DNA from: Pterobdella sp. o SKG-2022
Lineage: Eukaryota > Annelida > Clitellata > Hirudinida > Piscicolidae
Direction: 5' to 3'
Length of the DNA stretch: 64,000 bases
Assembly (NCBI GenBank): GCA_964035795.1
Contig: OZ038322.1
Location: forward strand, 10,680,038-10,744,037
How positions within the stretch are numbered: the first letter of the stretch is position 1; every line of letters starts with the position of its first letter. The position numbers and the translations under genes were made by a program. The notes below the pieces were generated by a model. That model worked only from the letters and a program-made list of their open reading frames with translations. It was not told the DNA's origin and made no database searches. Below are positions 50,801 to 63,860 of this stretch, one piece after another.

Positions 50801-51366
50801 ACATAAAAGTCAAAAGGATGCATGATTTGAAAGATGCAAATCAGAACGTCGTACGATTGATTTTTATATAATCAAAATCACTTCAAAAAAATCAGGGCTT
50901 ATCAAATAAATCCGAAAAATACGGAGCTTTGCAAATAATACTAAAATCACCTAAATTTGGAAGATCTGAAATGTAGGAAGAAAATTCTACAGGGTTAGCT
51001 TTGGCTGCAACTCCACTAACAAACATCACCGCTCCTACACACTACATTGAAACAGAATTAGGAAGTGAATGATCATTACGAAAGCATGATTCACAATATG
51101 AAAAAAGGTTTATGAATTTGTAATCACCCGGATTGAAATAAGGTAACATTTATTGAACGAAAAACTAGGCTTTAATTTTCTCATAATTAGGTGTATTTAA
51201 CAAAATCAATCATATTCAAACAAGTAAACAAAGTAAAAAATTATAAAAAAAAATTTATAGCATAACAAAAAACTGACTTGTTGTTGAAACATGAAATACA
51301 TTCACTTACAAAAATGATGAGGTTGGAGCCAATCAGGACGAATAATGCAACCCCCTTTGAACACAT
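47824..51366 (-). CDS. Tetraspanin C, 10 coding exons, 279 aa
   Basis: Exons (minus): 51310-51366, 50951-51041, 50607-50743, 50467-50541, 50347-50401, 50047-50123, 49761-49836, 49184-49305, 48135-48218, 47824-47889. It has the same layout as A, B and D. The N-terminus is MCSKGVALFVLIGSNLIIF. The TM2 junction reads FFGWFGGFYGITW, with every cysteine found there in A and B replaced by aromatic residues, so this palmitoylation site is lost. The large loop has CCGVK, PPSCC, KFCM, GDC and GCM, giving seven cysteines. The tail is LWRLSLCEHKPI. The exon 5 acceptor (AAAG|GCA) is not preceded by a strong pyrimidine tract but gives the exact 55-nt exon of its paralogues. A SINE sits in intron 7 and two foldbacks in intron 8. 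Confidence 0.92.
48777..48950. repeat. Imperfect long foldback FB5
   Basis: The left arm (48777-48846) begins CATAAAATGAAACAA and ends ATTCAAATTTGTC. The right arm (48879-48950) is its imperfect reverse complement, with a few indels; the loop is about 32 nt. It lacks the AAGCTTTTCG core, so it is probably a different family. Located in intron 8 of tetraspanin C. Confidence 0.75.
49019..49104. repeat. Foldback element FB6 with AAGCTTTTCG in both arms
   Basis: Arms 49019-49052 and 49071-49104 pair over 33 of 34 bases. The 18-nt loop is GGAAAATGTTACGTTAAT. Each arm contains ACGAAGCTTTTCGTT. A lone arm of the same type lies at about 46185-46225 on the minus strand. Located in intron 8 of tetraspanin C. 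Confidence 0.92.
49463..49625 (+). mobile_element. tRNA-derived SINE copy 3, plus strand
   Basis: The best preserved head: TAGCTCAGCTGGTAGAGC is a canonical A box, and GGGTTCGATACC (49514-49525) is the B box. The body ACAATTAGCACTTGTTCTAC and TTAAATTTGTAGCAAGCG match the other copies, ending ATCGCATTACAT. It sits in intron 7 of tetraspanin C, antisense to the gene. Confidence 0.9.
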
Positions 51367-52980
51367 ACCTGAGAACATTTTTTACTGTGAGGATACCAGA
51401 AACTTTGATCTATGTGGAGTTCAAATAACTATTTTTGGGTGAATAAAATTTATTACTCAGAAGTTTTTCAAAAGCTCAAAGAGCTGCAAGTTTGGAAGAT
51501 TTTATGATACCCTGCTAATACCGAGTGGCACGAGAAGCTTTATAAACACATTGCTTCATGAATTAAAGATTTACCGTTTTATATACATATATATATATAC
51601 GTATTTACAAAATAAAATTTTCAACAGAGTTGATTATATATATTTATATGAAATTCTTTTTCTTGAATATAAATCTTAAATATTTGGTGTAAAATTTGAT
51701 TTTTTAAATCGAGAAAATTAGAGAGAAAATGTGTTGTTGAGTGAAGCTTTCCACTACTGTAACCTTTGGACCTATACTAATTTTATCATTTATATGAATC
51801 AATGTAAAAACACGTAAACAAACTTTTGTATATTTTTTTCAACGTGAGTAACCAGTGTGAAGGTAAAATATTGAGCTTTTCAAATCGAAAGCATTGTATA
51901 AAATTTGTACTTAAAAATAGATCTTACTTAAACTAACACATCCATTTCATAATCATTTAGCATTTTTAGATAATACTAGGTGAATCGATATAATAGCGTG
52001 TTTTTTTCTCTACATGTGGCCATCTGAAGCATGCTGCGGGAGATCGACGTTGAAGATGTCTCTCCGATGCTTTTCTCTTTATCAAAAGTTGACTTTTTTT
52101 GTTTGAAACACGTTTTTCAAGCTTTTAAAAAATTGGAAAGTGATTGAAAATCTTCACAGATTTATAATCTTCATCAATGGTCAAGATACAGAAGCAGCGG
52201 TAACGAGACTATCTAGAAACAAAAGCAAGCCTGAAAATGTGGCAGTTGGGAAAAGATTGTTTATTTGATAAATAATATAGTTTTTTGATTCACAAAAATT
52301 TATTAATAGTGAAGTAGAAGGCATTAAGTAAGAGCCGTCATTATACCAATTTAATATCGAGATGCAAGGCCTTTCAGCCCTGCTCCGTGAGTTGGACTTA
52401 TACACTGTGATTGAACCAACTTCAGAAATTCTGTTTCAGTTTTTTGAAATTATATAGTTTAAATTGTTTGTTATATACTGACAATATAGATATAAAGTTT
52501 CAAGTTTATACAATTTTACTCTTTCGTGTTATATTTTGCCAAGGTAGAAGTTTTTGAAATTCAACTGAATATTTTTTAATTATAATTTTTTGAAGCTCAA
52601 TAATTTTGTATTAAATCGACAAAAAATTAATGAAGTTTTAAGTTTGAAAACCGAGAGGGCGATTCGAAGCCCGAAACATATAGGTTGAGAGACGTCGGTC
52701 GTAGGCCATCCAGAGACGTTTGCGTTTTGAGGTAAATAAAATTTTTATACAATTTAAAGATATATTTTCATAATTAAAAAAAATATAAACTTTTAGTTAT
52801 TTATTCATGAAAAATGAAAAATTTGTTCAGTAAATAAAGTGAACTATAAGATTTTATAAATTTAAACGTACTTCTCATTTGCACTTTAGTGCATTTTAAT
52901 AACTATTTCTTTATAAGGTATAATTTTTTTTCAATTTTTACCAGTTTATTATTTTATAGTTTTATTCAAAATTCTTGATT
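51367..52980. other. 5' flank of tetraspanin C and spacer
   Basis: No gene recognised. A short GC-richer island at about 52650-52725 (CGATTCGAAGCCCGAAAC, then GAGACGTCGGTCGTAGGCC) stands out from the AT-rich background but matches nothing I know. Confidence 0.4.
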
Positions 52981-52989
52981 TTGTAATAT

Positions 52990-53465
52990 TTTTTTGTCTC
53001 TACGCATTCTTCCCTCTGTGTCTTGCTCTCATGATTTCCTACTTGGCCTTTCCAAAACTTCTTCTCCTTCTCTTCTGATCGTTAAGTAGCGCGTATTCTT
53101 TCTCAATCTGAAATATGCTGATGTTTTCTTTTATCTCAACAACATCTCATCATACCTTACTTTTAATTCTAAATTTAGCTCTCTTAATTCATCCTTTACT
53201 TCTTTTTAGCATCTAAACTTAATCTTGTTTCATCTGTGCAACCCTCCTTGTACTGTTTGTTTTTTAAATATTTCTTCTTTTCTTCTTTTTATTTTTTTTT
53301 TGCTTTCTTTGTCTTTTTTTTTTCAATTTTTAAAAAAATTTATTTTTTATTCCAATTCTATTTTTTTTTAAATGATTTTATTGTTTTTAACTCGACCTTT
53401 CTGAATTCTAACTCATCCATTTTCTCGAGTCTAAACCTGCATCGTTACTATTGATCAAATCATCC
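52990..53465 (+). mobile_element. Possible degraded pyrimidine-rich LINE relic
   Basis: A strongly pyrimidine-biased plus strand with broken frames, in the same style as the coding strand of the LINE at 841-2880. No decisive RT motif can be read, so this is a composition-based suggestion only. Confidence 0.3.
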
Positions 53466-55455
53466 ATTCACGTAGCAAAACATGATAAGCCTGTTCTGAC
53501 GTATTTAAAAAGTTTAATAGGCTATTTTAAACCCTATTTTTAATTGCATTTGGTCGTTAAAAAACCTTATTGATCTCATAACACATTTTAAATATAGACT
53601 TTAATGTTGAAATTAATAAAAATAAATTTTATTCGGATTTAATTCTATTACAAGCAGCTACAACAATTTATATCATTAAGTATTTCAATGGATTTGAAAT
53701 AAAACTTATACAAACAAAAATTATTGAAAAACTCTACAAATAGTGTCGGATTAATTTAGCAAGACTTCTATTCTACATTTTATACTTCAAACATTTTCAA
53801 GTGAACTGGTCTTTACCTAAAAATTCCAACTTCACGTGTACTTATTTTTTTATATATCAATATATATTTATAACTACAATGAAAAAACTCCAAAACTGTT
53901 CTTACATAAAATTATTTCTTCTATAAAATAAATTTTTTATAATATAAATTTTTTAAGACAAATAAAGCATCTTTTATCAAAACTTAATAAACGGAAAGTA
54001 AAACTCAAACTTTGCTTATGTAGAAGTTGCATTTTGAAAATTAATTTTTCCCTGCAAGTTTCCACTTATCCAACGCACCTCAAAACCTGGTGAACCTTCA
54101 TCAACACCGCAATGAGGCTAAACGCACCTCTATGAATTCTCGGCTTCTTGGACGTTTACTAACATTTTTCATTTATACACAAAAGTTTATATCAATATTG
54201 TTATATAGTTAATAATTTCAAAAAAATAAATTGAAATATTATGATTATCAAAAACTATTTCAATTTGAAATAATTCATTTAATTTTTGGTTATTTATTAT
54301 TCAATAACATTAAACTCTGCGGCTTACAATTTGTCTACACGAAGTTTTTCGATTGCACCATTACGTTGGTTTCATACTAAATCCTAAAGCTTCGATCAAT
54401 AATAAACTTATTAATAAATAGAGTTTGATACAATGTTTGGGTTGATAATTATTTATAGTAAATGAAAGCTCTAGGCACTAACAACCAGCAACCATTGTAT
54501 TCAATTCCATCATACTGTTTGTAGGTTGATTCTTTACTCATTAATATTTACTTAGTCCTTGGTGTAATTTATAAATTCTGTTGAACGCAGATGATGAGTA
54601 TTTAAAGCACGTTTTGACAGATTAAAAAACTTGTTATTTATATCGGCATGATTTTCGAAATAATATTGAAGGCCGACTTATAAATTTTCAATGGTGAATT
54701 TTATCAATTTACCGATTTATATGATTTATGAGTTAAAATAAGCATTTAGACATCTCAAAAGATTTAAAAGATTCGCTCCAAATCACTAGTTGAATGAGAG
54801 TTGGGAAAACACTGGTATGCATTGCTTAATAATATGTAATATGTTTTAAAATAATAGTTCATATTTTTTAGTACAACGATTCTTCATCAAAGTTACCAGT
54901 CACTGCAAGCAAATTTGGTTGATTTTTTTCTCATTCTCCCAGCATTGCCCGTTAAAAATCTTCCTTTCTGCCATCATGCACTCAAAGTTTTATAAGGATC
55001 TTTCACTAATTGATCTCTGAGAAAAATAGAAACAGAAATTATATTATTTCACTTTCAAAATTAGAAAAAATTAAAAATTTAGAGAAAAATTAAAGAAACT
55101 GAAAAAAATTCATTATACATCATTTTTGGAGTTTTTTATTGACTATTTTGTCTTTGGAGCATGACATATGACCTTCCTTTAAAATTATTTTGCTCACAAA
55201 AATTATATAAACTTCCTGCAATGAATATTAATGAAATTTTTTAAACTTCATCTTCAGAAAAATTTTTGATGCAAGTGTTAGTTTTGAGAAAACGCTTTAT
55301 ATGGTGATGCCTTTTAGTGGTGACACACACAAGTTGACACAAGCACACAAAATTACGCTTACTATAAAAGGCACAATGTTTTTTTCTTTGACCAATAGAA
55401 TTGAAGCAAAAAAGACCAATTATAAAATTTGTAAAGAAACCACACTAACATTCAT
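53466..55455. other. AT-rich spacer between tetraspanins C and D
   Basis: No tetraspanin exon or known repeat was found. An ACGAAGTTTTTCG motif near 54340 recalls the foldback core but lacks arms. Confidence 0.4.
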
Positions 55456-55460
55456 TAAAC

Positions 55461-55535
55461 ACCATAACACATAACATCCCCATAACACATAACAACCCCA
55501 TAACACATAACAACCTCATAACAATAATAATAACA
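55461..55535. repeat. 18-bp tandem repeat, about 3-4 copies
   Basis: The unit CATAACACATAACAACCC repeats three to four times with small changes, then runs into AAT trinucleotides. Confidence 0.88.
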
Positions 55536-55859
55536 TTATAACAGACTGTAATTACTGTATCTTTTTTTTGAAAAACCCTATGATTGATCTTTTCTGCTTC
55601 AATACTATTGGTCAGTAGAAACCCTTTCTATAGTAAACGTTAACTTCCACTCAAATTGACAAGCTCACAAAACCCTATTGGTTGGTTGCTAAAAATCATA
55701 AACTGGAAAAAAAATTTAAATTTAAGTAACCTGTATTAAATTGTTTTTTTATATCAATTTTGTACAAAAAAATTTTTTTTGAAGGAGTTTTAAGACCATA
55801 AAATCTTGATAATTAAAATAAACCACTTGCTGTGAATCATGAAAAACGACAAGGTTTGA

Positions 55860-55925
55860 ATTCTTATTGAGACGAAACTTTTCGATATATTTTTTTATCA
55901 TCCTCAGGTAACTAATTAATGTGTT
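55860..55925 (+). repeat. Solo foldback-family half
   Basis: ACGAAACTTTTCGATATATT, then ATCATCCTCAGGTAACTAATT. It matches 19735-19785 (GAAGCTTACCGATATATTTT, ATCATCATCAGGTAACCAATT) and the minus copy at 30285. No inverted partner arm is seen. Confidence 0.6.
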
Positions 55926-56067
55926 TTTATGAAGGTTAATTATTTCCAACATAAACAATTACTAATTGGTCAATAAGAAGCTTTTTACAACTCGAACACT
56001 ATCTAGTTATATAAGGGTTTAATTTGGTTCATTTTTGTTCTGTTTTTTCATATCAAATACTTTTTTT

Positions 56068-56118
56068 ACGCACCTCTTAAGAATACGCATGAGGCGTTAT
56101 ATAAATTTATATGAATTG
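56068..56118 (+). mobile_element. Solo LINE 3' tail
   Basis: ACGCACCTCTTAAGAATACG and GAGGCGTTATATAAAT are a diverged form of the tail GCGCCTCTGAACGATGCG ... GGCGCTATATAAG seen at 841 and 39186. Confidence 0.6.
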
Positions 56119-57234
56119 ATTGCACCAGGCTTGTGTTAATCGAGGAATATGTTTCAGTCTGGTTTGAAGTAAGAAAATATTTGTCAAAGACTCATAAGCA
56201 GAGAGGCTTTACTGAGGTGGAAACAGGCTTAAACACACACCCAAACAAACTTACAATGATTTCAGTTTTTGTTGGAGTCGATTGGTAAAGGAATTTTTTT
56301 TTTGCGAGCTCAGCTAAATTTTAATTTGAATAGTAACTAGTTGTAGTACGTTTTTTATCTCTATCAAACCAAAAATCTGTGTCATTAGCTCTTAATTCAA
56401 AAAGATTTCTTGTTTTGAGTTTCAAGCTAAAAATCAATTTAAAAAATTGTGCGCCAGTGTTTTTCAAAAAATTCTCAACCGTCTCTGAATCACACTACAC
56501 AGCGCTATATAAATCAAAATATATTATCGATTATGCTCAGAAATCAAGTTTTTCGATATCGATTGAGTATCTTAGAATCTGTTTTCGTATTATTTGCAAA
56601 CTGTTAGATTTTTGTTTCCTAGTTTCATCGTAAATAAACTCTGACTTCAATACAACCAAAAAATTATTATTTGTAAGATTCTCTGAATTTTCCCTTGGTT
56701 TTGAGGTGGTTTTTTTCAAACCACTTTGCCCTGTTTTTATTTCAAAATTCAAGAAGGTATTGACATAGAATAATAAAACTAGTTATATGATTTTCAAAAT
56801 ATTTTGTAAATAGAGGTAAGTTTAAATATGAAGTATTTATAAGAGTACTTTCAACAAAAAAGAAATGATTTTTTGAAATGTATATGATAAACAAAATTTT
56901 TCGCAAGCGAAACTCCATCGTATAAAAGCATCAACTGCAGTATTTGAACAAATTCAACATAAGTGATGTTTTTGAAGATCAGAAAATAGCTTCAGACAAT
57001 ATAAATAGCCTTATTCAATTTCAATCAAGTTTAACTTTTTTGAAAATTTAAAAAAATGAATACCAACAAAAACACTACGATAGATCTTGTTTGAATAAGT
57101 AATATATGATTGTGGGTAGGTTATTATGAACCAACTTATGCCAAATAGATACACTCTGATAAACAATAATTATTTAAATTTTCATAAACCTCTAATTTGA
57201 ATTACACTTTAAGATGATACTGGAAGCCATCTTT
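56119..57234. other. Spacer 3' of tetraspanin D
   Basis: ORFs of 71-84 codons on both strands here overlap one another and have no recognisable domain. The stretch next to 57235 is presumably tetraspanin D 3' UTR. Confidence 0.4.
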
Positions 57235-60200
57235 TTATATAGCCTTATGTCCCGACCTGTTTAGCCTCCACAAATAAATGGCGCTCACAATGGAAACCAA
57301 CTGCAAATTAATGTTGTTGACTTTTTAAAGAACATTTGAATTTTTTAAGCGATTAATTTTAGTTATAGTTTCAAAACAATTTTAATGAACTTTTGAAAAA
57401 TAATTTTATAATTGAAACTTTGAAACACGACCTTAAAAGTTATTGTAGAATACACGCAACAGTTTTAATATCGAAAAGCCTCGTTAATAAAAGTTCAAAT
57501 ATCAGACAGATTGCGTGTCATTCTTTATAAATATATATATTTAATTGATTAATTTAATCTCACTTGCAACAAAATGATTAGAATAGTGATCGCTACGAGG
57601 ATGTAAGCAAGTCTCTGAAACTCGTTCTCCAACGCATTGAAACAACCCTGCAGAAAGATCCAATCAATTCACAAGCCTCCCATCACTACCAACATCAGAT
57701 AATATGGGTTTCATCACCATAAATATCAAACTATTAGGTTTATATTTTAGCGAATGCTGGCTTCATTAACGTCGAATAAAGTGTTTAGATGGAATATTTT
57801 AACTGTAAAATAAAATATAAAACACTGTTTATATAATGGATGTGGTTAAATATGAATGGCATACAATGTCATGCAAGGTAGCGTTGGTCTTGGTCATGCA
57901 GCTTTCAAGTTCATCGAGGTGCAGAGCTTCATCAGGATCTTTTCCCAAGCAACAAGTTGGAGGCACTTTGGCTTGGAAGTAATGGTCTGTTGGTGCGATT
58001 AGGAGTTGAGTTATTATTGATGATGATTTGTATGCTAATTTTAAAATGAGATGATATGGTTTTTGAAAAACAACAGATATATTCGCAAATTCTTGTCAAA
58101 CTCTCTGTTTTCAGAGATCAATTTCAAAATACATGGTGTTTAGGAAATTGATTAAAAAATGAAATTTGAAACCAAATTATTTGTTAATATTAAAAAACAG
58201 TGATAGTTATAAATAGATGATAAATTTTTCTATAAAATTCTATATTCGAATTTTGGAGCATGTCTTAAAGTAGCAAAATGAGTACCGTGGATCTTGTAAG
58301 TTCTATTCCATCCTTTGAGGTTATCGTAATCCATGTAAGATTTGACACCACAGCATTGCAACTTGAATTTTTTGTTTTATTCAGTTATATTTGTGAAATT
58401 TCTATATGCTTTAGTTTTATTACATTGAAATTTAATCATTTTATTTAGCTCTTAAAACTTAATTTGATAAGAGTAGATAATTATTTGAAAATTCAGATAA
58501 ATTTAAAGATTTGAAAAAGTTTCCATGACAGAAAAAGTATTGATCAATCTTCAAAAAAACATATTAACAGAACTTTAATTCTAGCTTTTTATATTGTGTT
58601 CCCTTTAGAATTTATGTTTTTTAATAATGTAAGTTTGGTTTTTTAAAAAATCATATTTAAAGATGAAGCTAATATTAATGATTAATGGTAATATATGTCA
58701 GTGGTTTATGCTCACCAGCATTTGTATGCCATACCAGTACAATGAGTTCGGGTCTGCAGGGGCTTTGATTGTGTCATTTGAGTAGAAGGTTTCTGGAAAT
58801 TTGAAAAATATTTAGATATTTGTTATTCAAAGTTAACTATCTCTTTGTGTGGTGTTCTTTGTATAATTCATGATTTTTAATCATGTAAAATTAGTTGGAA
58901 AATAAATTTTCTTGAAATTAATTTTATTTTGATTATCTCAAGCCAAAGTGAAATGAAGAAATTTTTGAACATTAGGAGTTTTTATTGTAAATTACAAAGA
59001 TTTATGTAGCATATTTGAGAATGTGACACTTTTAACAAAAAGTTTCTTACTTTGTGATAAAAACTATTGGTGTTTAAAAATTTAGTTTTATTTGTAAATT
59101 TCAAACTATTCTAATGATTTAGATTATATTGAGATTTGATAGTTTTTATACTTCTTATTTCCAATGATAGCTTAATTATTTTTAACAGTAGCTTAATAAG
59201 GTGAACAAATTATTACCTGGTTTGTATGTGCTGAAGCCTTTGTAAACTACAGCCAAACTAGTCTTATGGAACTGTGAAATTTGAAATCTAATTTTATAAG
59301 TGTTTCAAAAGTATAAAATATTTATACCTCTCCAGGGAACGCCGCAATGTAGATAATAACTCCAATCTCAAGTATGATGACGATCAACAAAGCTATCCAA
59401 TACTACAATTGAAAAATTCATTTTCATTTTGCATCACTATAAATTTTTTTAATATCATAGTTTTTTCCAAACTAATTAAAACTGAAGTATTCTATTACTG
59501 TTAGAAGCATCCAAGAAATCTCAAAAAGGCCTCCAAAACATCCCAAAAAGGCGAAGATGAATACAATTACGCCCACAGTTATCATAAGGTCTGCACTGTT
59601 TTCCAATATTTCTCCAACATCAACCTTGTCTTTGACTAATCATGAGTAAATTTTTATTTATTAAATAATTAAACTTAATTTGCTAATCAACCCGGCTTTG
59701 CCACCAGGTGCCAGTGTTTAAAAGTGAAACTGCATTCAATATTAACGTTGAATCTTTTTGAGTATTTGAATATAACTTGAAAAATTTTAATGACTACAAA
59801 AACTTTTATTTCTGCTATTCAAATTTTTAATTTTGAATACATATTTGAAACAAAGTACAATCAATACAATACAATTTCAAATAAGATTATAGTTTCATAA
59901 GCTTTAGGTATTCCTAGACCACCTAATTAATGTAAAAAAGAAAAAAACTATTAAAAATTTTAAAAAAATAGTTTATTAATATTCATTTTCCAAAAAATTT
60001 GGAAAAGATAAGCACCCTAACGTTATATGATAGGCTAAACTAATCGAAAATTATAGCTTTTGATTCTCAATAAATGTATGAAAAATTCCTCTTAATTGAT
60101 GTTTTCCGTTTCAAAATTACTAGATAAAAACCTTAATTTGGAACATATTAAAATAAAATATAATTTTTAATGTCAAAAAATTTATATTTAATTTGTTATG

Positions 60201-60750
60201 GTCTTAATCTTTTTCTGTTTATTCCATAAATTTTATTTGATGAATAATAAAAAATAGAGTTGAAACAAAACGATCCATTTGAGAATATTATTATTGAATA
60301 AATAATTTGTTCATATAATATTGATCAATTAAATTATTTCATTAAATTTCAATAAATTTCATATTAGTTTTACTCATGATAAAAAAGATCAACAAGTTAG
60401 TGTATAAATAAAATTTTAAAAATATACCACAAAACTAGTCGATTCAATACAAAAATTTTCCACCATTGATGGAGAGGCCAGAAGCGAAAGAAGAGAATGC
60501 TCCAGGATCTACTTTAGCCACAATACCGAAGGCAAACAAAGCCACACCTGCTATCTGTAAAACCATTCAGTTTGTGAATATATTAAGATAAACGTAAAAA
60601 GTTTCAATATCTTTTTTAACTTTTGAAAAATAAAACAGAAATAACAATATATTATTTAAATGATAAAGGTTTCATTATAAATTTTAACACTACCAAAATG
60701 ATGATGTTAGAAGTGATGAGAAGAAACTTGGCTAATCCCTTTGAACACAT
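57235..60750 (-). CDS. Tetraspanin D, 10 coding exons, 279 aa
   Basis: Exons (minus): 60694-60750, 60464-60554, 59499-59635, 59328-59402, 59217-59271, 58716-58792, 58286-58361, 57865-57986, 57564-57647, 57235-57300. It has the same exon lengths as tetraspanin C. The N-terminus is MCSKGLAKFLLITSN. The TM2 junction FLGCFGGLFEISW keeps one of the cysteines of A. TM3 begins YWIALLIVIILEIG. The large loop has CCGVK, PPTCC, ESC and GCF, giving six cysteines, and possible N-glycosylation sites (NDT, NRT, NAT). The tail is LWRLNRSGHKAI. It is the first gene of the array in transcription order. An acceptor-like TTCTACAG just before the ATG could mark a spliced 5' UTR or a leader splice site; this is unproven. 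Confidence 0.93.
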
Positions 60751-61440
60751 GTCTGTAGAAGCTTTAAAAAACATTTAAAGTAAGGTGATAATTAAAAAAT
60801 AAATTTTTTTTGAAGCTGATTCAAGCTTTTTGATAATTTTCGTGTTTTGAAACATATTATAACGACAAAATTCCCTATGTTAATAACTTACTTTTACATT
60901 CAGGCTATTGTACTTGATCGAATGTCAATAACTAAGTAAAGATTTTTTCGCTAATGTTTCATGATGAGGCTAGACTTATAGAAAATTACAGCTGTTTTTT
61001 TTTGCTCAATAAATTTACTAAAGCCCTTCAACGTAAAAAAAAATTGTTAAATATTATTTTGATGACAATGATGACTCAAAACTGAAGGATTCAAAACTTA
61101 TTCTAAGTAACTTTGCCAGTGTTTTTGTTGAGTTTTTTGACGCTATTTAAAAAAGAATTTTACATGAAGTTAATTCAAACTTAACTAACGTTTGGTGCAA
61201 TTCCACTTTCAAAAGTACCTTCCAAACAATATGTTATCAAACGTGATTTATAGTGAAAAAATGTTAGTTTTATAGTTTGATTTTTAGCTTTACGTGTAAG
61301 GATATATACTCAATATATTTCAACTAAAATCATGCAAAATAGATAATTAGCATGTTCTTATAGTAAAGTTATCAGTTTCTTATTCAAATCGATATCGTGG
61401 CGTGTATTAACTAAGAAAAATTTAAACGAGAAAATGTGAT
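60751..61440. other. 5' flank of tetraspanin D
   Basis: No gene. At about 60890-60920 a stretch (TTACTTTTACATTCAGGC, TATTGTACTTGATC) repeats the right flank of foldback FB4 (about 29978-30010). Confidence 0.45.
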
Positions 61441-63860
61441 ACACCTCATCTCATCATCATCATCATGTCGACCGCAGTCGAACTTCTATGACTTTGTTCT
61501 TCCAATACTCCCTATCGCGCATAGCTGTTTCTAAATCTTCTTTATCAAGATTAGTATCATCAGTTAGTTGGTTGATAAAATTTCGAGCTGGTCTTCTTCT
61601 AGTATTTTTACCACATCTTAGCTCCCATAGTATCAATTTGTGTATAACTTCTTTACTGCAAAAGCAATGTCCTGCGAAACTGACTCTCTGCGTTGCAATT
61701 GTATTGGTTATCTTTGGTAAGTTGTCGTATAGTACATTATTGCTTATACGGTGCTGCCATTTTACATTCTTCACAACTATTAGCATTTTTGTATAGCACC
61801 CATGTAACTTTGTTTCTAACTTTTTGGTCAATGTCCAGGTACTAGATCCATAGAGTATCACAGAGCTCACTGTAGTATGGAAAAATGCTAATTTCAAGTT
61901 TTTTGGCAGATTTAAATTCGAAATAGTATTTAGTTTTTTTAGTGCAACCCAAGCTTTACCGATTCTTACGTCAACGTCTTTCTCGTTGGAATATATCCAG
62001 GATCCTAGATAGAGAAAATCGTTTGTGGGTTTTATGCATTTTTTGCTTATTGTGGTGAGATTTGAAGGATTTTGGTTAAATGTCATATATTGTATTTTTT
62101 TCTCATTAATGTGAAGACCTATTAGTTTGGCTGCCATTTCTACATTATGCAACACACAGAGTCTGAAAGTAGGGCAATATCATCTGCGTAGTCTATGTCT
62201 GTTACACATAATGCTGGATGTCTCCTACTTTTAGCTTTTTCGAGAGTAAGGCCACGGTCATCTGAATTAGAGATTGCTGTCCTCATTGCATAATCTACTG
62301 CTATTATGAACAGGTAGAGTGCTAGTGTATCTCTCTAAAAAACTCCTGCATGAATTTGAAAAAAACTTATATCACCATCTTGGGAAATAGCTTTAACAGT
62401 AGTGTTTTTATACATAAGTGAAATTGCGTTTACAGTTTCAAGAGGAATGCCATATGCTTTTAGTATTTCCATTAATTTTCCTTTATGAATTGAATCAAAA
62501 GCTTTATGGAAATCTACAAAAATCATAACTGCCGGTAGTGTTTTTGATTTGACTCCTTCGAGCATTTTTCTCAGCGTGAAGATTTGAGCAAGAGTGGATC
62601 GACCAGGTCTGAAGCCATTTTGGTTTGTTCTCAACTTTTCGTCTAAAATTGGACGTATTCTATTGAGCAACATTTTATTGTATATTTTGGATGCTGACGA
62701 AGATAGAGTTATTCCTCGATAATTACTGGCTATACTCAAGTCTCCCTTTTATGGAGCAGGTATGATTTTACCTTGTAGCCTGCAATTTGGTGCATCACCA
62801 AGATATGTTTTGTTGCATACTTTTAATAGTTTTTCGCTCATACAGCCTGTTTTCCATATTTCTATTGGTGTATTATCAAGGCCAGTAGCTTTGTTATTTT
62901 GAAAAGACTTTATGGAAGCTTGAAGCTCGATTGAAGTAAATTCACCAGTTTTAATTGGGAGAGTATCAAATACTTTTGGTACGGGTTGATCATCTATCTC
63001 CGGTGATTGTCCGAGAAGCTTTTGAAAGTGATCTTTCCAAATAGCAAAACGTTCTTCTGTACTGCTTGCTTTGATTCGACCACGTTTTGGGCCTTTTCTT
63101 CTCGTCACTTCATTCACTGTATCCCATACTAGTCTAGAATGGTGATTTATGTGCGCATCTTTGATTTCTTTTATTTTGCTTTTCACGTAATTTTTTTCTT
63201 CTTTATCACAAGCATGGTCTAGATCTTTTTTAGCTTTTTTCACAAGTAGGGTGTTTGTAAGATCGTTTTTTTCTTTCTTGCTTTTGAAAGCTTCGTTCAG
63301 CTCATTTCGCTTTTTGCAAACCACATCGTTTTACCATGGCAAATCTCTTTTTGGTTTGATTTTTTTTGGGACATATTTTTCAGCAGCTTCAGCGTGAGCT
63401 TTCATTATATTTTCATAAATATCGTTTGTTGAAAAGTTATCAAGATTAAGGTTTTGTAGTTGTTCAAATCGGTTTCTGATTCCTACAGCATAGCTATTTT
63501 TTAAATTTTCATCATTTAATAATTTTGACCAATCATGACTCATTGTTTTTTTGCTTTTTGAGATATTTGAGCTTAGAGACAATCTGATCTTTGCTGCACA
63601 TATCCTGTGATCTGATTCAAGTGGTGAGTATGTGCTGAACGAGCGACAGTCAATAGCACTATTTTTCCATTTTCTGCTTATAAGGATATAATCAAGTTGA
63701 CTTTTGGTTCCGTTTGGATAAGTGAAAGTCCATAATTTTCCTTTATTTTTTTGAAACTTTGGGGAAATATTGACTAGACCACAGTCGATTGTTAGATCTA
63801 ACAAATACTCACCATTTCTGTTTGTATAATTATGGTAGCTATACACCTCATAGTTAATTA
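61441..63860 (-). mobile_element. RTE-like LINE, 5'-truncated, nearly open
   Basis: Minus strand, in order: the endonuclease C-terminus (LDYILISRKW, then ESDHR; 63331-63846) and a linker. RT motifs follow: NNKATGLDN, NYRGITLSSSASKIYNK, NQNGFRPGRSTLAQ, FVDFHKAFDS (about 62490-62530) and DIDYADDIALLSDS (YADD at 62178-62189). A C-terminal region with ILYGSSTWTL and GKNTRRRPARNF is last. Only three in-frame stops (63328-63330, 62746-62748, 62335-62337) and a frameshift near 62150 interrupt it. The 3' end is a short ATG/ATC triplet run (61450-61466). The endonuclease N-terminus is missing. A family similar to RTE/Proto2 is inferred from motif style. Confidence 0.9.
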
